DNA from: Cornus controversa
Lineage: Eukaryota > Streptophyta > Magnoliopsida > Cornales > Cornaceae
DNA length: 64,000 nucleotides
Direction: 5' to 3'
NCBI GenBank assembly: GCA_026545225.1
Contig: CM048848.1
Coordinates: 15,232,853-15,296,852, forward strand
Within the stretch, counting starts at the first letter, position 1. The number at the start of each line of letters is the position of its first letter. Positions 23,310-35,473 of this stretch are shown here, in pieces. A model generated the notes under the pieces. That model was given only the letters and a program-made list of their open reading frames with translations, was not told where the DNA came from and ran no database searches. Both the position numbers and the translations under genes were made by a program.

Positions 23310-24611
23310 ATTTTTTAGTAGGGTCAAGGAGTGAGAGGTTAGGAATGCCTTGGAAGATGAAATTGGGGAGGGCTTTAGGACCTCTGGTATTTTTATTGAG
23401 GTGTGGAAGTGTCTAGGTGAAGTTGACTTGTCTTGGTTAATAAAATTGTTTAATAAGATAATAACAACTAATAGGATGTCAGATGAGGGATATCAAATTA
23501 TTCTAGTTGTAATAATTAACATGATATTAAATTAATGAGTCACACTATAAAACTTTGGAAGAAAGTGATTGAATAACGTCTAAGACGTGAGACGGAAGTG
23601 TTGGAGAATCAATTTGGATTCATATCAGGTAGCTCAACAATTGAGGCTATTTACTCATTAAGGAGACTAATGGAAATATATAGAGAGAGATGAGAGATCT
23701 CCATATGATTTTGAGAAAACTTATGATATGCTTACCTAAAGACTTAATATGGAGGGTTTTGGAAAAGAAATGAGTCATAAATGGATACATCGACACAATA
23801 AAGGACATGTATAATGGTTGCGTGACTATAGTTAGAACGTCTATAGAGGAAACAAGTGAATTCCCAATTACTATAGGCTTACTTACACCAAGGGCCAACA
23901 TTAAGTCTTTTTGCCTTAGTTATGGATGAGTTAACAAGACACATCAAAGATGAGATTCTGTGGTGTATGTTATTTATTGATGATATTGTTTTAGTTGATG
24001 AGACTAGAGAATAAGTTAATGCCAAATTGGAGGTTAGAGAAAAGTTTTAAAACTAAAAGAGTTTAGGATAAATCGAAATAAAACTGAATATATGAAGTGT
24101 AACTTTAGTAAATCTAGAAAGACAAATGAGAATATAATAAGGATAAAGAATTAAAAGGTACAAAAAAGTGAACATTTTCATTATTTAGGCTCAATTATTC
24201 ATAATGAGTGAGAAATTGAAGATGACGTTAGTTATATAATCAAGGCAGGATGGGTTAAATGGAGGAACATATATAGTATATCATGTGATAGGCGTCTCCG
24301 CTTATGATTGAAAGGGGAGTTTTATCGAACAACTATTAGACCAACCATACTTTATGGTACTGGCGAGGAAACAACATTTACATAAAGTGTGGTAGAAATG
24401 CGAATGTTGAAATAGATGTGTGGTAAGACTAGAAAGAATAGAATTAGAAATGATTATATTCGGGAGATGGTTGGAGTTGCACCAATTGGAGATAAAATGA
24501 GAGAAAATCGGTTAAGATGGTTTAGACATGTGCAAAGAAGACCTTTAAGTGCGCCGATTAGGAAAAGTGACATTGTCCATATTAAGGGTAATCCTAAGGG
24601 AAGAGGAAAAC
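23310..24611 (+). pseudogene. Degenerate RTE-like LINE reverse transcriptase
   Basis: Fragments in order: FIEVWKCLGEVDLSWLIKLF (about 23387-23450), a broken NQFGF/GSSTIEAIY region (about 23600), the catalytic block CMLFIDDIVLVDETRE (about 23967-24012, FIDD where FADD is usual), then GVAPIGDKMRENRLRWFRHV and GNPKGRG (24470-24605). Many stops and frameshifts; it cannot make protein. It ends abruptly at 24611, where TGTCACGCC of the long LTR begins, so the LTR inserted into it or recombined with it. The missing 3' part was not found on the far side of the nest. Confidence 0.8.
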
Positions 24612-27065
24612 TGTCACGCCTTTATTTCCAACTCCCAGAAGCTGAGGGTGATTAAGTCACAATTCTACACTCCTAATCACAATTACTCTTTGATATCACG
24701 CCATCATACCAAAACTGTCACGCCCCAATTTTCGAGTTCCGGATACTGAGGGTGAACCCATCCATTAAGCCCTAATGAACCCTCTTAACCTCTCAAATAC
24801 CACAGAAGCTTAACCCTACATACGCAATTATGTAAGCATATATTCCTCACCATTCTCCCCAATGGGCCCCACATTAATCCAAGTATGCATATCCGACCTA
24901 GTGTGGACTACAAGTTTTCGCACAATCGAAACTCTAGTTTCGCACAATTGAAAACATAGCTTCGCACAATCAAAATTCTCGATCATTCAAAGTGCTTGCA
25001 AAGTACTATCGAGACCCTGCTGGAATTTAGGCCTACTTTTATCAAAATTTTTGCTACAAGCTCACATAATCGAATGAGGTTTCGATCATGCAAAAAGCCT
25101 ATTTCGCACAATTGAAATGCCCCTCTATAGAATTCCTACAACTTCACACTTTGTTTATTTTTGGCTCAAATCTCACTCTAACAACCTAGAGTCAATTATA
25201 CAACATTGCAATCATCCACAAATGTTATATTATCATACACATACTCCAAATCATACATTTGAATCACTATGATCTCACAATCCTCATGCATTTACATCAA
25301 AATCATACATGTCATTGCATATATTCACCATATCCATAATCTAACCTCATTGTTTATACATACAAGGTCCAAATGAATTTACAAGTTACACAATGTTTAT
25401 CTGTAACTACAATCTCACAAAAATTCACATGCCACAAGCCGACATGGATAGCATATACATAGTCCATACATAATATCCAAATTATCCCAAAATGTTCCTA
25501 TGAGCTCCATTCGACTCATCAAGTCATTTTCATCCTCGGTGCCTTACCTATAAAAATGTTTGGGAGAGTGGGGTGAGCATATAACTATGCCCAACAGGAA
25601 TGCCCCAACCCACCTAGGCATCGACCCGACACCGACCTACATGATATGTATGTCACTACACTACATGGCATATACAATGCTCTCATGCCAACCAACACAA
25701 TGCAACTCAAGAAGGAATGCATTTAACTTGTATATCATGCTTAACAGTCTACACACATGAGCAACAAGATATATACACTTGGACATCTCCGACGATCATG
25801 TGACCCTTGGACATCTCCGATAACACCTGTATGACTTGGACAACTCCGAAGGATCATACTTTGTGGTTATTTTCACCATTTCAAATACATGGTAGGGCAT
25901 CTCCGACTTCCATGCATTACATACTTGGGTTGTACTCCGATATACACTTCTGTGCACATTAGGCACATATATCACAAAACATGTATTTTTTTGCTTCTCA
26001 ATGCACACACTTGCTATATAAATTCTAGCATGCATTACATCACCACATACATACCACATATAGCCACATATATGTCACAAGATATGCATGTCATCCTCAT
26101 ATGCATACAATTCACAACCTAGCATATATCATTCATGCTTGCATAATGCACATACTTGCTATGTTAATCTAGCATGCATTCAATACTCACATACCTATAT
26201 GCTTACAACTATGCACAAAAATCACATCTTAGCTAGACATGCTCTCATATTACACATAATGCATCACATATATCACAATATGAATCTTCCTAGCATGTAT
26301 AACCACATTATTAGAGGGAAAGATAAAACCACCAAACCTTAACATATTCATACACATGCTAACTCAAAATATACCTCCCTAAATCCACCAAAACCGTAGA
26401 ATCGATAACTAAGAGTGAAGAAACACCTCTACCTAAAAAATGAAGGCTTTCCAAGCACTTTTCAAGATTTTCACCAAGTTCCACCTTGTCAAAACTTGAG
26501 TTTGTTTGGTCTAAACCGAAGCCCTTGCTAAGCTCTACAAGTTATCTTTCTTCAGTAACTCCCGAATCATGCCTTAAGGCTTCCGAAATGAAAAGAGAAT
26601 GAAGAGGGAGATAGAGAGAGAGCTACGGCCGGTTGTTGGGTCAAGAGAGAATGAGAGAATCTCTGCATATAGATATTTAAAATATCTAGGGGTGTAAAAT
26701 GACTGAAATGCCCCCAGGCCATTTAACGTACCCTCCCAACCTCCGTTTTCGATTTCAAAAGCTCCTACAACTCCGAAATTGCTTCTTTAACTCTTTAAAC
26801 ATTTCATTTGGTCATTTGCCACATGGTCGCAACCATGCCACTCATAAATCGCTCTCCATCTATGGGAGTTACTGCCGATGCTCCTTCATGAGCTCTACGA
26901 GGTGGCATCTTGCTATATTGATAACAAGAAGACACTTTAAAACCCAAACATGAATATCATTATCCAATTCTATTCATGCACACTCACAACATGCTAAGTT
27001 ACTTCATAAATAGCATATAATATAAACACATAAGCACATAAACACATTTTACGTAATATGTACTT
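24612..27065 (-). mobile_element. Long LTR (copy A) of a chromovirus-type element
   Basis: The + strand left edge is TGTCACGCC (GGCGTGACA on the - strand). The outer 104 bp are duplicated (TGTCACGCC again at 24716). Blocks near 26690 (AAAATGACTGAAATGC, TTAACGTACCC) align with 29310 in copy B and, inverted, with the + strand Tekay LTR near 33780. The right edge is estimated from copy B. Four TTTCG-CACAAT-CGAAA-like words lie at 24916-25118. Non-coding. Confidence 0.7.
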
Positions 27066-27153
27066 AGCTTCGAATCTAGGATCATAACCTTAAGTTCGTA
27101 ATTCTACGTGTGGTTCAACCTCACCCCTCGTCCAAAGGTATTCAAACCCGGTT
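27066..27153 (-). other. Remnant of retroelement 5' leader
   Basis: About 90 bp whose reverse complement (CTTTGGACGAGGGGTGAGGT) matches the Tekay leader at 29920-29950. All other internal sequence is gone. Confidence 0.55.
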
Positions 27154-27166
27154 GCTCTGATACCAA
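27154..27166 (-). other. Primer-binding site, - strand element
   Basis: GCTCTGATACCAA on +, i.e. TTGGTATCAGAGC on -, two bases inside LTR copy B. Matches initiator tRNA-Met. Confidence 0.75.
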
Positions 27167-27168
27167 GT

Positions 27169-29678
27169 TTTCACACCCTGATTTTTCATTTTTCAAAAAC
27201 CAAGGGTAATTTAGCTACTCATCCATTTTCTTAATCATAATTACTCTTGATATCATGCTTTGATACCAAGTTGTCACGCCCCGATTTCTATTTTTCAAAA
27301 CCGAGGGTGATTAAGCTAATCATTCACATCACTAATCTCACCCCAATGGGACCCACATTGGTTTACATATCACTACGTACTCTTCCTCACCCTATGTTAT
27401 GTGAAATTCCAATTCAGCCCTATTTCGGCCAGCTGGAACCCTCTTCGATCCACTGAAACTTGGGCTCAGCTGACCTTCAGGTTCCCAGCTCTATCGGTCG
27501 GCTGTAAGGTAGCTTCGGTCAGCCGAAAAGGAGCTTTCAGCCAGATGAAGCCTTCCTTCAGCCATCCGAAACAGGTACCCTATTTACAAATGTTCGAGAT
27601 CTCACACTTTCAGTCGGTTGCTGCAGAGCCTAGTTGAACGAAAGTTCAAAAATGCTCCAAAACTTGACTTTCACAAGTCTAACTGCATTTCCTATGATCA
27701 TACATCCATTTACAATCCTAAACATGAATAAAACTCATACAAATCTGTGCATTTGAGCCTCATAAAATGCAAGTCAAAATATTCTCCAATTCTCATTCAT
27801 AACCTACATTATCCTTGAAACAAACATCCAATAATGATCTATAGAACACCTATCATGGTAAGGATATACAATTCTCGTCTCTAACATTCATTCCTACAAT
27901 TTCATACATAAGAAGTTCAAAAGATTCATCATTCATACATCTTCCACAAGTTATACATGTAGGAGTTCATAAAACATATATTTCCCAAAAGTTCTAACCA
28001 TGCCATATGTGACATTTACATTTGAAATTCGAATACATGTAAGGAACCAAATGTAAAAGCAACACTACAACTATAGTCGGCATGCCACAAACCAGCATGG
28101 ACCTCTATACACATATGTCCCAAAATAATCCAAAAGAAGCTCAATTCCACTTTAATGCTCTATGCCTCGTCCTCTATGGGAGCTTTATCTGAAAAGAGTT
28201 TGGGAGAAGGGGGTAAGCATACAACTACATCCAGTAGGAATGATCAACCCGACCCTACCTCAACTCAAGCAGCCATGTATGAATACATATGAAGTGTCTA
28301 CATGACTAAATGACAAGTATCCATGTTTTTCACACTTAAAACATACATGTTTTAGAAATCATGAATGATGCTTCATATTTCAATAAAAAAGTAATTTATA
28401 TGAAGTCACAACTCACAAGTAAACTCACACCACGTATAATCGAAAATCAATTCAACTAAGGACTTCAGCTTGTCACATTTATAGTAAGGGTCATTTTGGG
28501 ACCACATACTCCGCTTACGCTTTACGGGTTGCTAACCCGACGGAAGCGACATTCGCTTGGCCAAGTTTTGGGTCTTGCACCTTAGGGTTCAAAGCCCTTA
28601 TTAATTCTCACACATACCCCAAAAATACGATTTTCTCACATAAGTGCACATTGTCACATAATACACCAAACCTCAATATTCTTATAATTTTCACCAAATG
28701 CATAGCATTTACAAGGTCAATGCATTTCAATTCTCAACTCATGCATATTCAATGCATTTAAATCATCTCATGGAAATCACAATCCTTATGCATTTTCACA
28801 AAAATGTTCTTCTATGCATATTCTCCACATATGAAATCAATTCTCACAAAACTCTTCAAATGAACACAAAATCATAATATTGCATTCATAGACATCAACT
28901 ACACATATGCAATATATAAATTTCAACTAAAACGTGGTAGACATTCAATATATATACAAGAGGGTCATACTTTTACAAAATTCTCAAAACAAAGTTTCAT
29001 GTTACAAGTATGTGACCTATAGAATCAAAATAGGGAAGAGATTCACACCCCTACCTCGAATCTCAAGCTCGTCCTAGAAAGTCTCAAATTCCAGCCCTTT
29101 CTATATTGCCAAAAAATATTTTTGTTTGGTTCAAACCGAAACCCTTGCCGAGTAGAGCAAACCCTTTACCTCGGGCGATTCCCGATTCAAAGCCTAACAC
29201 CTCCGAAATGTAGAGAGAAGGGAGAGAGATGAAATGGGAGATTTAGAGAGAGTGATATTGCTATAAAATTGATAATAACTCAGCCCCTCTAGATATTTAT
29301 ATCTCCTTGGGGCGCAAAATGACTGAAACGCCCTGAGTCACTTAACGTACCCTTCCGACCTCCATTTTTTATTTTGAAAGTTCCTACGATCTCGAAATCA
29401 CTTCTTTAGCACTCTAAATATTTCATTTGATTCATAACCAAAAATCATATTTTCTAAAAAAAAATTCGGATTCCAGGGCCCACTGGACCACGTCCCGGAG
29501 CCCCGTTGACCCAAAAAGTCAAACTTCTCCAAATATTCTCAAAAAATTTCAAAACCTTAATATCACTCCCCAAACATGTTTTCCATAATTAAAACATGCT
29601 AAACATCATTTAAAATGCAATTAGGGCAAAAATGATGCTTAAAATAGAAATTGGTCAAAATTGGACCTGGTCTCTATA
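27169..29678 (-). mobile_element. Long LTR (copy B) of a chromovirus-type element
   Basis: The - strand runs TATAGAGACC ... to GTGTGAAA beside the PBS; the terminal dinucleotides are decayed. The outer 104 bp are duplicated (TTTCACACC at 27169, TGTCACGCC at 27273). A region with TTCGG...CCGAA words lies at 27423-27620, and a shared block sits at 28528 (GGGTTGCTAACCCGACGG). Identity to copy A is only moderate by eye, so the two are old or belong to different subfamilies. ORFs inside are spurious. Confidence 0.7.
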
Positions 29679-30208
29679 GAATACCTAAGGGCAAAAGGTA
29701 TTGGTTGATTGTTAGAGAACTAGGTTTCAATACCTGAGGGGCAAAGGGTATTGGTTGATTGTTAGAAAACTAGGTTTCAATAACTAAGGACAAATGGTAT
29801 TGGTCGATTGTTGGAGAACTAGATATAAATAACTAGGGACGATGGGGTAAGAGTTGAATTATGTATTGATTCAAAAATGGCGTGTTGATTATGGATTATT
29901 GTCAGAACTAACCAAGTTTGAGCACCTTTGGATGGAGGGTGAGGTTCAAATCACGTGTTAGTGTGGGGATGTGTGTTGACCTATAGTTTATTAGAGAATT
30001 AGATTTAAACACCTTTGGACGAGGGATAAAGGTCACTTTACACATTAGTTCGGGGATATATGTTTAATTTTTGCTTGTTGAGGCGATGGTTAGGAAAATT
30101 TTATGTTTCATGTTTATCGAGTGAGTTGACACGGGATGTAAGTCTTTAAAGTTGGTTAATTATTGTATATTGTGATTAATCTCCCTTCCTTGTGATGTTT
30201 TTCCAAAC
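29679..30208 (+). other. Tekay/Del-like element leader with tandem repeats
   Basis: Three degenerate units of about 50 bp (GGTATTGGTTGATTGTTAG and AACTAGGTTTCAATA) at 29686-29830, then two looser CACCTTTGGA-GAGGG units near 29925 and 30020. No 5' LTR precedes it; LTR copy B abuts it in the opposite orientation. Confidence 0.6.
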
Positions 30209-30640
30209 ATGACACCACGAGGAGGATGTGGAAAGAAGACAAGTTCTCCTCCACAAATGCCAATAAACGAAGCTCAGTTACTTAGGGATATGATGAATCT
30301 AACAGTTGGCTATGATTATCAGTGAAAGTGGCCAATATCAAGTTGGGGCTAGGGGTTCGAAGAGATTTTTTGGTGGGGTTGAGACTCATCTTGAGAGTTA
30401 TCCAATTAAGAGGCACAGTCATTACCATTCATTCCTTTGTCTATAAAATCCACTTGGGATAGAGTGAGATGTTTTCAATGCCATCGTAGGGGGCACTACA
30501 TATCAGAATGTCCACTACTACAGCCTGTGCCTGAGGAATACATGAGGAGGTGTTATAGGTGTGGTCAAATCGGTCATGTGGTGAAGGATTTATTATATAA
30601 GAAGGGTTGTACTTACAGTGTTGCAAGGTCACAATAGCAT
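30209..30640 (+). pseudogene. Chromovirus gag remnant with zinc knuckles
   Basis: Opens ATG (MTPRGGCGKK) and is interrupted by stops. Two zinc knuckles follow: CFQCHRRGHYISEC is an intact CX2CX4HX4C, while CYRCGQIGHVVKDL has lost its last Cys. Most of the usual gag is missing, so there is an internal deletion between about 30290 and 30420. Role in family: capsid and RNA packaging. Confidence 0.75.
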
Positions 30641-30869
30641 TATTCTTAGACTTCTGTGGTACAGTCAAGTTTTGGGGTTCCACAGTGACCTTAGCTTGTA
30701 CCGTCAGTCCAAAGTTCGCAACCAGCGATGGGAGCGACTCCTAGTACTCCTACTCAATAGTCTAACTATCAGGAAATTGGTCAGCTAAGTCAAGGGATGC
30801 AGAGTCGTGTGCTTGTAGTCACACTAGCTGAGACTTCAGCAGGTCCATCTACGGTTCAAGGTATTGTAA

Positions 30870-33440
30870 AACCTAATACTTTTCTTTTTTACATACTAAA
30901 TATGATTTAAGTATGATTATTTGCTTGAATGCGTGCCTTGTGAGTTACGAGATTTTTTGAGTTTTGAATTCGGTTGTGGAACCAGGATGAGTTAGGTGAC
31001 TCGAGAAAGTTTTTATGGATTTTGTAAATTTCATATAAATATGTATATGAATTATTAAGGGTATAATATGTGGAGAGAAAAGAATGTTAGTGTGTTTTGT
31101 CTAAAGTTACATATCCTTTGTCTTTGCATTTATTTTGGGATTAGAGTATCAACCTTGGATAGAGCTTTAAGTATAGATACACCAGTTAGGGGTAAGATAA
31201 CCCTAGGCATAGTTTGTTGAGCATGTGAGATAGAAATTGTAAATCGTAGATTGGTGTTTGATTTTGTTTTCCTCAATGTGATGACTTGATGTCCTTTATG
31301 GAATAAATTGGCTATCAACTTTTCGAGGCAACATCGATTGTTATCAGGTAAGAGTGTCGGTGTGGACACTGGAAGGGGATAATTTTTGTTTTGTGGGAGA
31401 ACAGAGTGAAATCCATTCTTTGTCACTCTATAGATTGTGGGATCAAAGCGATTATAGCTTTTTCCTAGCTAGCCTTGTGACCGAATGAGAAGGGGGAAAC
31501 TTTGAAATTTTTCCTGAAGTAGTTCGTGATTTCGTGGATGTATTTCTAAAGGAGCTAATACAATTACCTCCTAGGCGGGATGTAGAGTATGTTATTGATG
31601 TCATACCTAGTACAACGTCCATTTCTATGGCACCCGTATCGTATGACACCAGTAGAATTAAAAATGTTGAAGGAGCAATTAGAGGACCTGAGAGCGAAAG
31701 GTTTTATATGTCATAGTGTTTCACCTTAAGGAGCACCGGACTTATTTGTTAAGAAGAAGGATAGGTCACTACGGTTATGTATTAACTATCAGAAGCTAAA
31801 TCGAGTAACGATTAAGAACAAATATCCTTTGCCAAAGATTGATAATTTTTTCGATCAATTCAAGGGAGCAAAGTGTTTCCCCAAAATTAACTTAATGTCG
31901 AGTATTATCAGTTGAGCGTCAAGGAGGAAGGTGTTTCTAAGATAGCTTTTCGTACATGGTATGGTCATTACGAGTTCCTTATAATGCCTTTTGGACTAAC
32001 AAACACACCGGTGGCATTTGTGGATTTAATGAACCGGGTGTTTAGTGCATTCCTTGAAAAGTACGTCGTGGTGTTCGTTGATGACATTCTTGTGTATTCT
32101 TCATCAAGGGAGGAACATGAGAACCACTTGAGAATGGTGTTTCAAATTCTAAGGGAGAATTGGTTGTATGCCAAGTATGAGAAATGCGAGTTTTGACTAC
32201 AAGAGGTGAAGTTTCTTGGACATGTGGTTTCAAGAGGAGGAGTTTCTGTGGATCCTTCCAAGATTGAGACCGTAATGGATTGGGAACGTCCGAAGAATAT
32301 GTTTGGAATTTGAAACTTCTTGGGGTTAGCTGGCTATTAGCGGAGATTTGTGAAGAATTTCTCTTGGTTAGCGGCACCTATAACACAACTCACCCATAAG
32401 GGAGTCAAGTTTGTGTGGAATGAAGCGTGTGAGCTTACTTTTTAGAAATTGAAGAAGAGGTTGACTACCGATTCAGTTTTAGTGATTCCAAAATGTGAAT
32501 TAGGTTATATAATGCATTGTGATGCTTCGCATGATGGATTGGGTTGCGTGTTGATGCAAATGGAGAGGGTTATTGCTTATAGGTCTCGACAATTAAAGAC
32601 TCACGAGCAAAACTATTCTAATCATGACTTGGATTTGGCGGCAATTTTCTTTGCTTTGAAAGGATGGAGACACTACCTGTACGAAAAATTTTTTGAAGTA
32701 TTTTTCGATTACAAGAGTCTCAAATATCTTCTCTCAAGAGTATTTGAACTCTAGGCAACAAATATGGGTAGAGTACATGGAGGATTATGATTTTGATCTT
32801 CAATATCACCTGGGGAAGACTAATATAGCAGTCGATGCCTTGAGTAAAAAAAATAAAAAAATCACAGGGGATGTTGGCTATCATTGCTATTCGAGAATGG
32901 AAAATGATGGAGGACATATCGGATTTGGACTTGTACTTCAGTGACGATAGTGAACCAACTACCTTGTTTAGTCTTGTTACCCAACCAAGCATAGTTAATA
33001 GGGTAATTGAGCTGCAAAAGCAGAATGAGGAAATGAAGGTTATTCACTCTCGGATTTCGAGTGGTGAGGTTGTGGGAAATTAGAACCTTTGAAATTTTGG
33101 AATGCATTGGTGAGGTAGCTTATTGGTTAGCGTTACCACCACAGTTGGAGGGGGTTCATAATGTCATTCATGTTTTTATATTGAGGAAAAATGAACCGGA
33201 TCTGTCACATGTTTTGGGTTGGACGGATATTGATGTTGGAAAAGATGTGTCGTATGAGGAACAACTTGTTAAAATTCTTGACACTAGAGATCAAATGTTG
33301 AGGGGCTAGACCATTCATTTGGTCAAGGTTTCATAGATGCACCATGAATTAGAAGATGCTGCTTGGGAACGGGAACAAGGAGTTCACTCCAAGTACCCGG
33401 GCTTGTTTGTTCACAAGGTATGCCCGATTTCGGGGACGAA
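30870..33440 (+). pseudogene. Chromovirus pol remnant: protease scraps, RT, RNase H, chromodomain end
   Basis: RT blocks: LPPRRDVEYVIDVIP (31564), the [16 protein letters not shown] and MPFGLTN region (31905-32030), and catalytic [11 protein letters not shown] (32069-32101). RNase [15 protein letters not shown] (32518-32560), [15 protein letters not shown], and YHLGKTNIAVDALSK (32800-32845). At about 33075 the frame jumps from the linker before the integrase zinc finger to EVAYWLALPPQLEGVHNVIH, the region just before the chromodomain, so the whole HHCC and DDE integrase core is absent. Chromodomain-like sequence follows (YEEQLVKILDTRDQMLRG, AAWERE). Multiple stops; dead. Tekay/Del lineage by layout. 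Confidence 0.8.
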
Positions 33441-33447
33441 ATCTCCT

Positions 33448-33460
33448 AAGGTGGGGAGGT
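33448..33460 (+). other. Polypurine tract of the Tekay-like element
   Basis: AAGGTGGGGAGGT, directly before TGTAGAGATCC of the 3' LTR. Confidence 0.7.
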
Positions 33461-34083
33461 TGTAGAGATCCGAATTTTTTTTCTTTTATTTATTTATTTT
33501 TTGAAATAGGATTATAAATTGATTTGCATATGTTTTAAATGTAATTTACTTATGTGGGGACTTATTTAGAGGTCCGGAAAGTTTTGTGAGCCACTTGGCT
33601 CATTTTAAAATTTTAGGTTGTCGGGACCCGGGACTGGGATTGGGTGGGCCTGAAAATCCAGATATTTTTTTTAAAAAATATTATTTTTGGTTATAGACCA
33701 ATTAGAATATTAAGATAGACATAGAGTTGATTTCAAGGCCATAGCTACATTTGGATTTGAAAACGGAGTTTGGGAAGGTACGTTAAGTGATTAGGGGCGA
33801 TTTGGTCATTTTACGGCCAAGGGCTTATAAATATTTGGGAGACAGATATTTATAGCAAATTTCTCTCTCTAAAATTCTGTAAATCTCTCCTCTCTTCCCA
33901 CACAAGCCCTCATGATTCTCTCTAAGATTCTGAGCCCTTAAGGCTTGATTCAGAAGGTGCCAGTGAAGGAAAGTTCGTTCTACGTGGTGAGGGCGTCATT
34001 TTGAATTGAACAAAGCTAGGTTTGGGTGGATTTGGATTTGGTGGATTTGAAGTCTAGCTTGAGTTTTCATCTCTTGAGGTAGG
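33461..34083 (+). mobile_element. Tekay-like 3' LTR, left part (continues at 55856)
   Basis: Starts TGTAGAGATCC after the polypurine tract and contains CTTATAAATATTTGG (TATA-like, 33826). It is interrupted at GAGGTAGG by element 1; the LTR resumes with GGTGTG at 55856. The inverted copy B has the matching uninterrupted GAGGTAGGGGTGTG. Confidence 0.8.
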
Positions 34084-35458
34084 TGACTCATGGCTAAGTG
34101 TATCAATTAAATTACCACTTCGCAATAGAACGAATTCTTTGTAGAATAGGGCTATCGAAAGGGGTGTCAAACCTCTGGGACTGTGGTCTGACTGAGTTGG
34201 GTGTCCGAAATTAATTCTAATTAGATTTAAGAGAAAAGAATGCTAATTTTTATATTCTAATTCAACAAATAAAATAATTAAATAAATGCAAAAGAACTAT
34301 AGAGTGTAGAAAGTATGAGATAAATTTAGGATTATTGACTTTACCACTAACTTCAGAATCAATGGCCAATTGAACTAACTGTGGGGAATTATACCATGCA
34401 TAAGTGGTGTCAGTGGCTACAAGCTCACCTCCATCCGTTAAGAAGATAACATATGATTAAGGCTAAGTCATGGACTATCTTCGATTGGCATGGGCCATCT
34501 ACCTAACTACGCTACTCTAGGGTGCAATATGATCCATCTTATCTAGGCATAATCCATCAAAACTTTTAATGATATATTCAATGATTACCATTGTATAATA
34601 ATCACTCTTATAATCACAGAAAACAAGAGAGATTGAGTTCAATAACAATAATAAAGTATTTAAGACAAGATAAGAAATCATTGAAACTGAATTTGTAAGA
34701 CTTTTATTGCTTAATTCTATAAGAAGAATCCTCTAAATTACACAATCTATGCATGACTACAAAAATTTCTAATAATTAGAACAATCAAACCATTGATTCT
34801 TAGTTAGGGCTACATCAAAACCCTAGTGGATGAACTAGTTGCTTATGGTGCAAGTTGCTATTCAAAAGTCTCCTCAATACAGCCCCCAATGTGTCACATT
34901 AAACCCCAAGAAAATATGAAGTGTCCCCACCTAATTAGGAGACAATTAGGGTTTTCCCGTAGGCCCTAATCAGGTGGGTTTTCCTACTAACTTTCAGCCT
35001 AAAGTTTGACCCACTAGAAGTCCGATTAACGAAATTTACATGAAATACAAAAGTGTCCATAATTGAATTTGGTTCAACCCACTTGCGAATTAGGCCAATT
35101 TGACACTCAAAAATAAGAGTTATGGGCTATTTTCCAAAATAGTATTAAAACTGTATTATGTGCAGAATTGGATTTTAGCCCGAAATACCCTTAAGCAGTT
35201 ATAATTCTCTTGGACCTCTTCCTTAGGCTATTTTGAGTTGATACATAGAGTTAAATTGATCCACTTGATGTAGGCTTCATATAACCTTCTTGGATATCAT
35301 CTTTAAAAGCTCAAAATCATGGTTTTAACTGAAATAATCATTAAGGCCCTGAAAATACATAAAACACCAAAACGAAATAAAATCAAAAATAGACTATTTC
35401 TAAGAGAATAAAATATGCAAATTAAGAGGTTAGAATGCGTAACATTCAACGCCGATCA
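34084..35458 (-). repeat. Element 1, 3' LTR
   Basis: 1375 bp, the partner of 54627-55850. Compared with the partner it lacks about 100 bp near 34850, but keeps about 330 bp that the partner has lost. Confidence 0.85.
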
Positions 35459-35473
35459 CACCCCAAAACTTAC
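35459..35473 (-). other. Element 1 polypurine tract
   Basis: On the - strand GTAAGTTTTGGGGTG, directly before the 3' LTR start TGATCGGCG. Confidence 0.7.

Noticed and set aside
25560-26342. Several ORFs of 66-87 aa on both strands
   Set aside because: They lie within LTR copy A, are rich in His, Tyr and Thr from TATACACA-type sequence, and match no coding domain.
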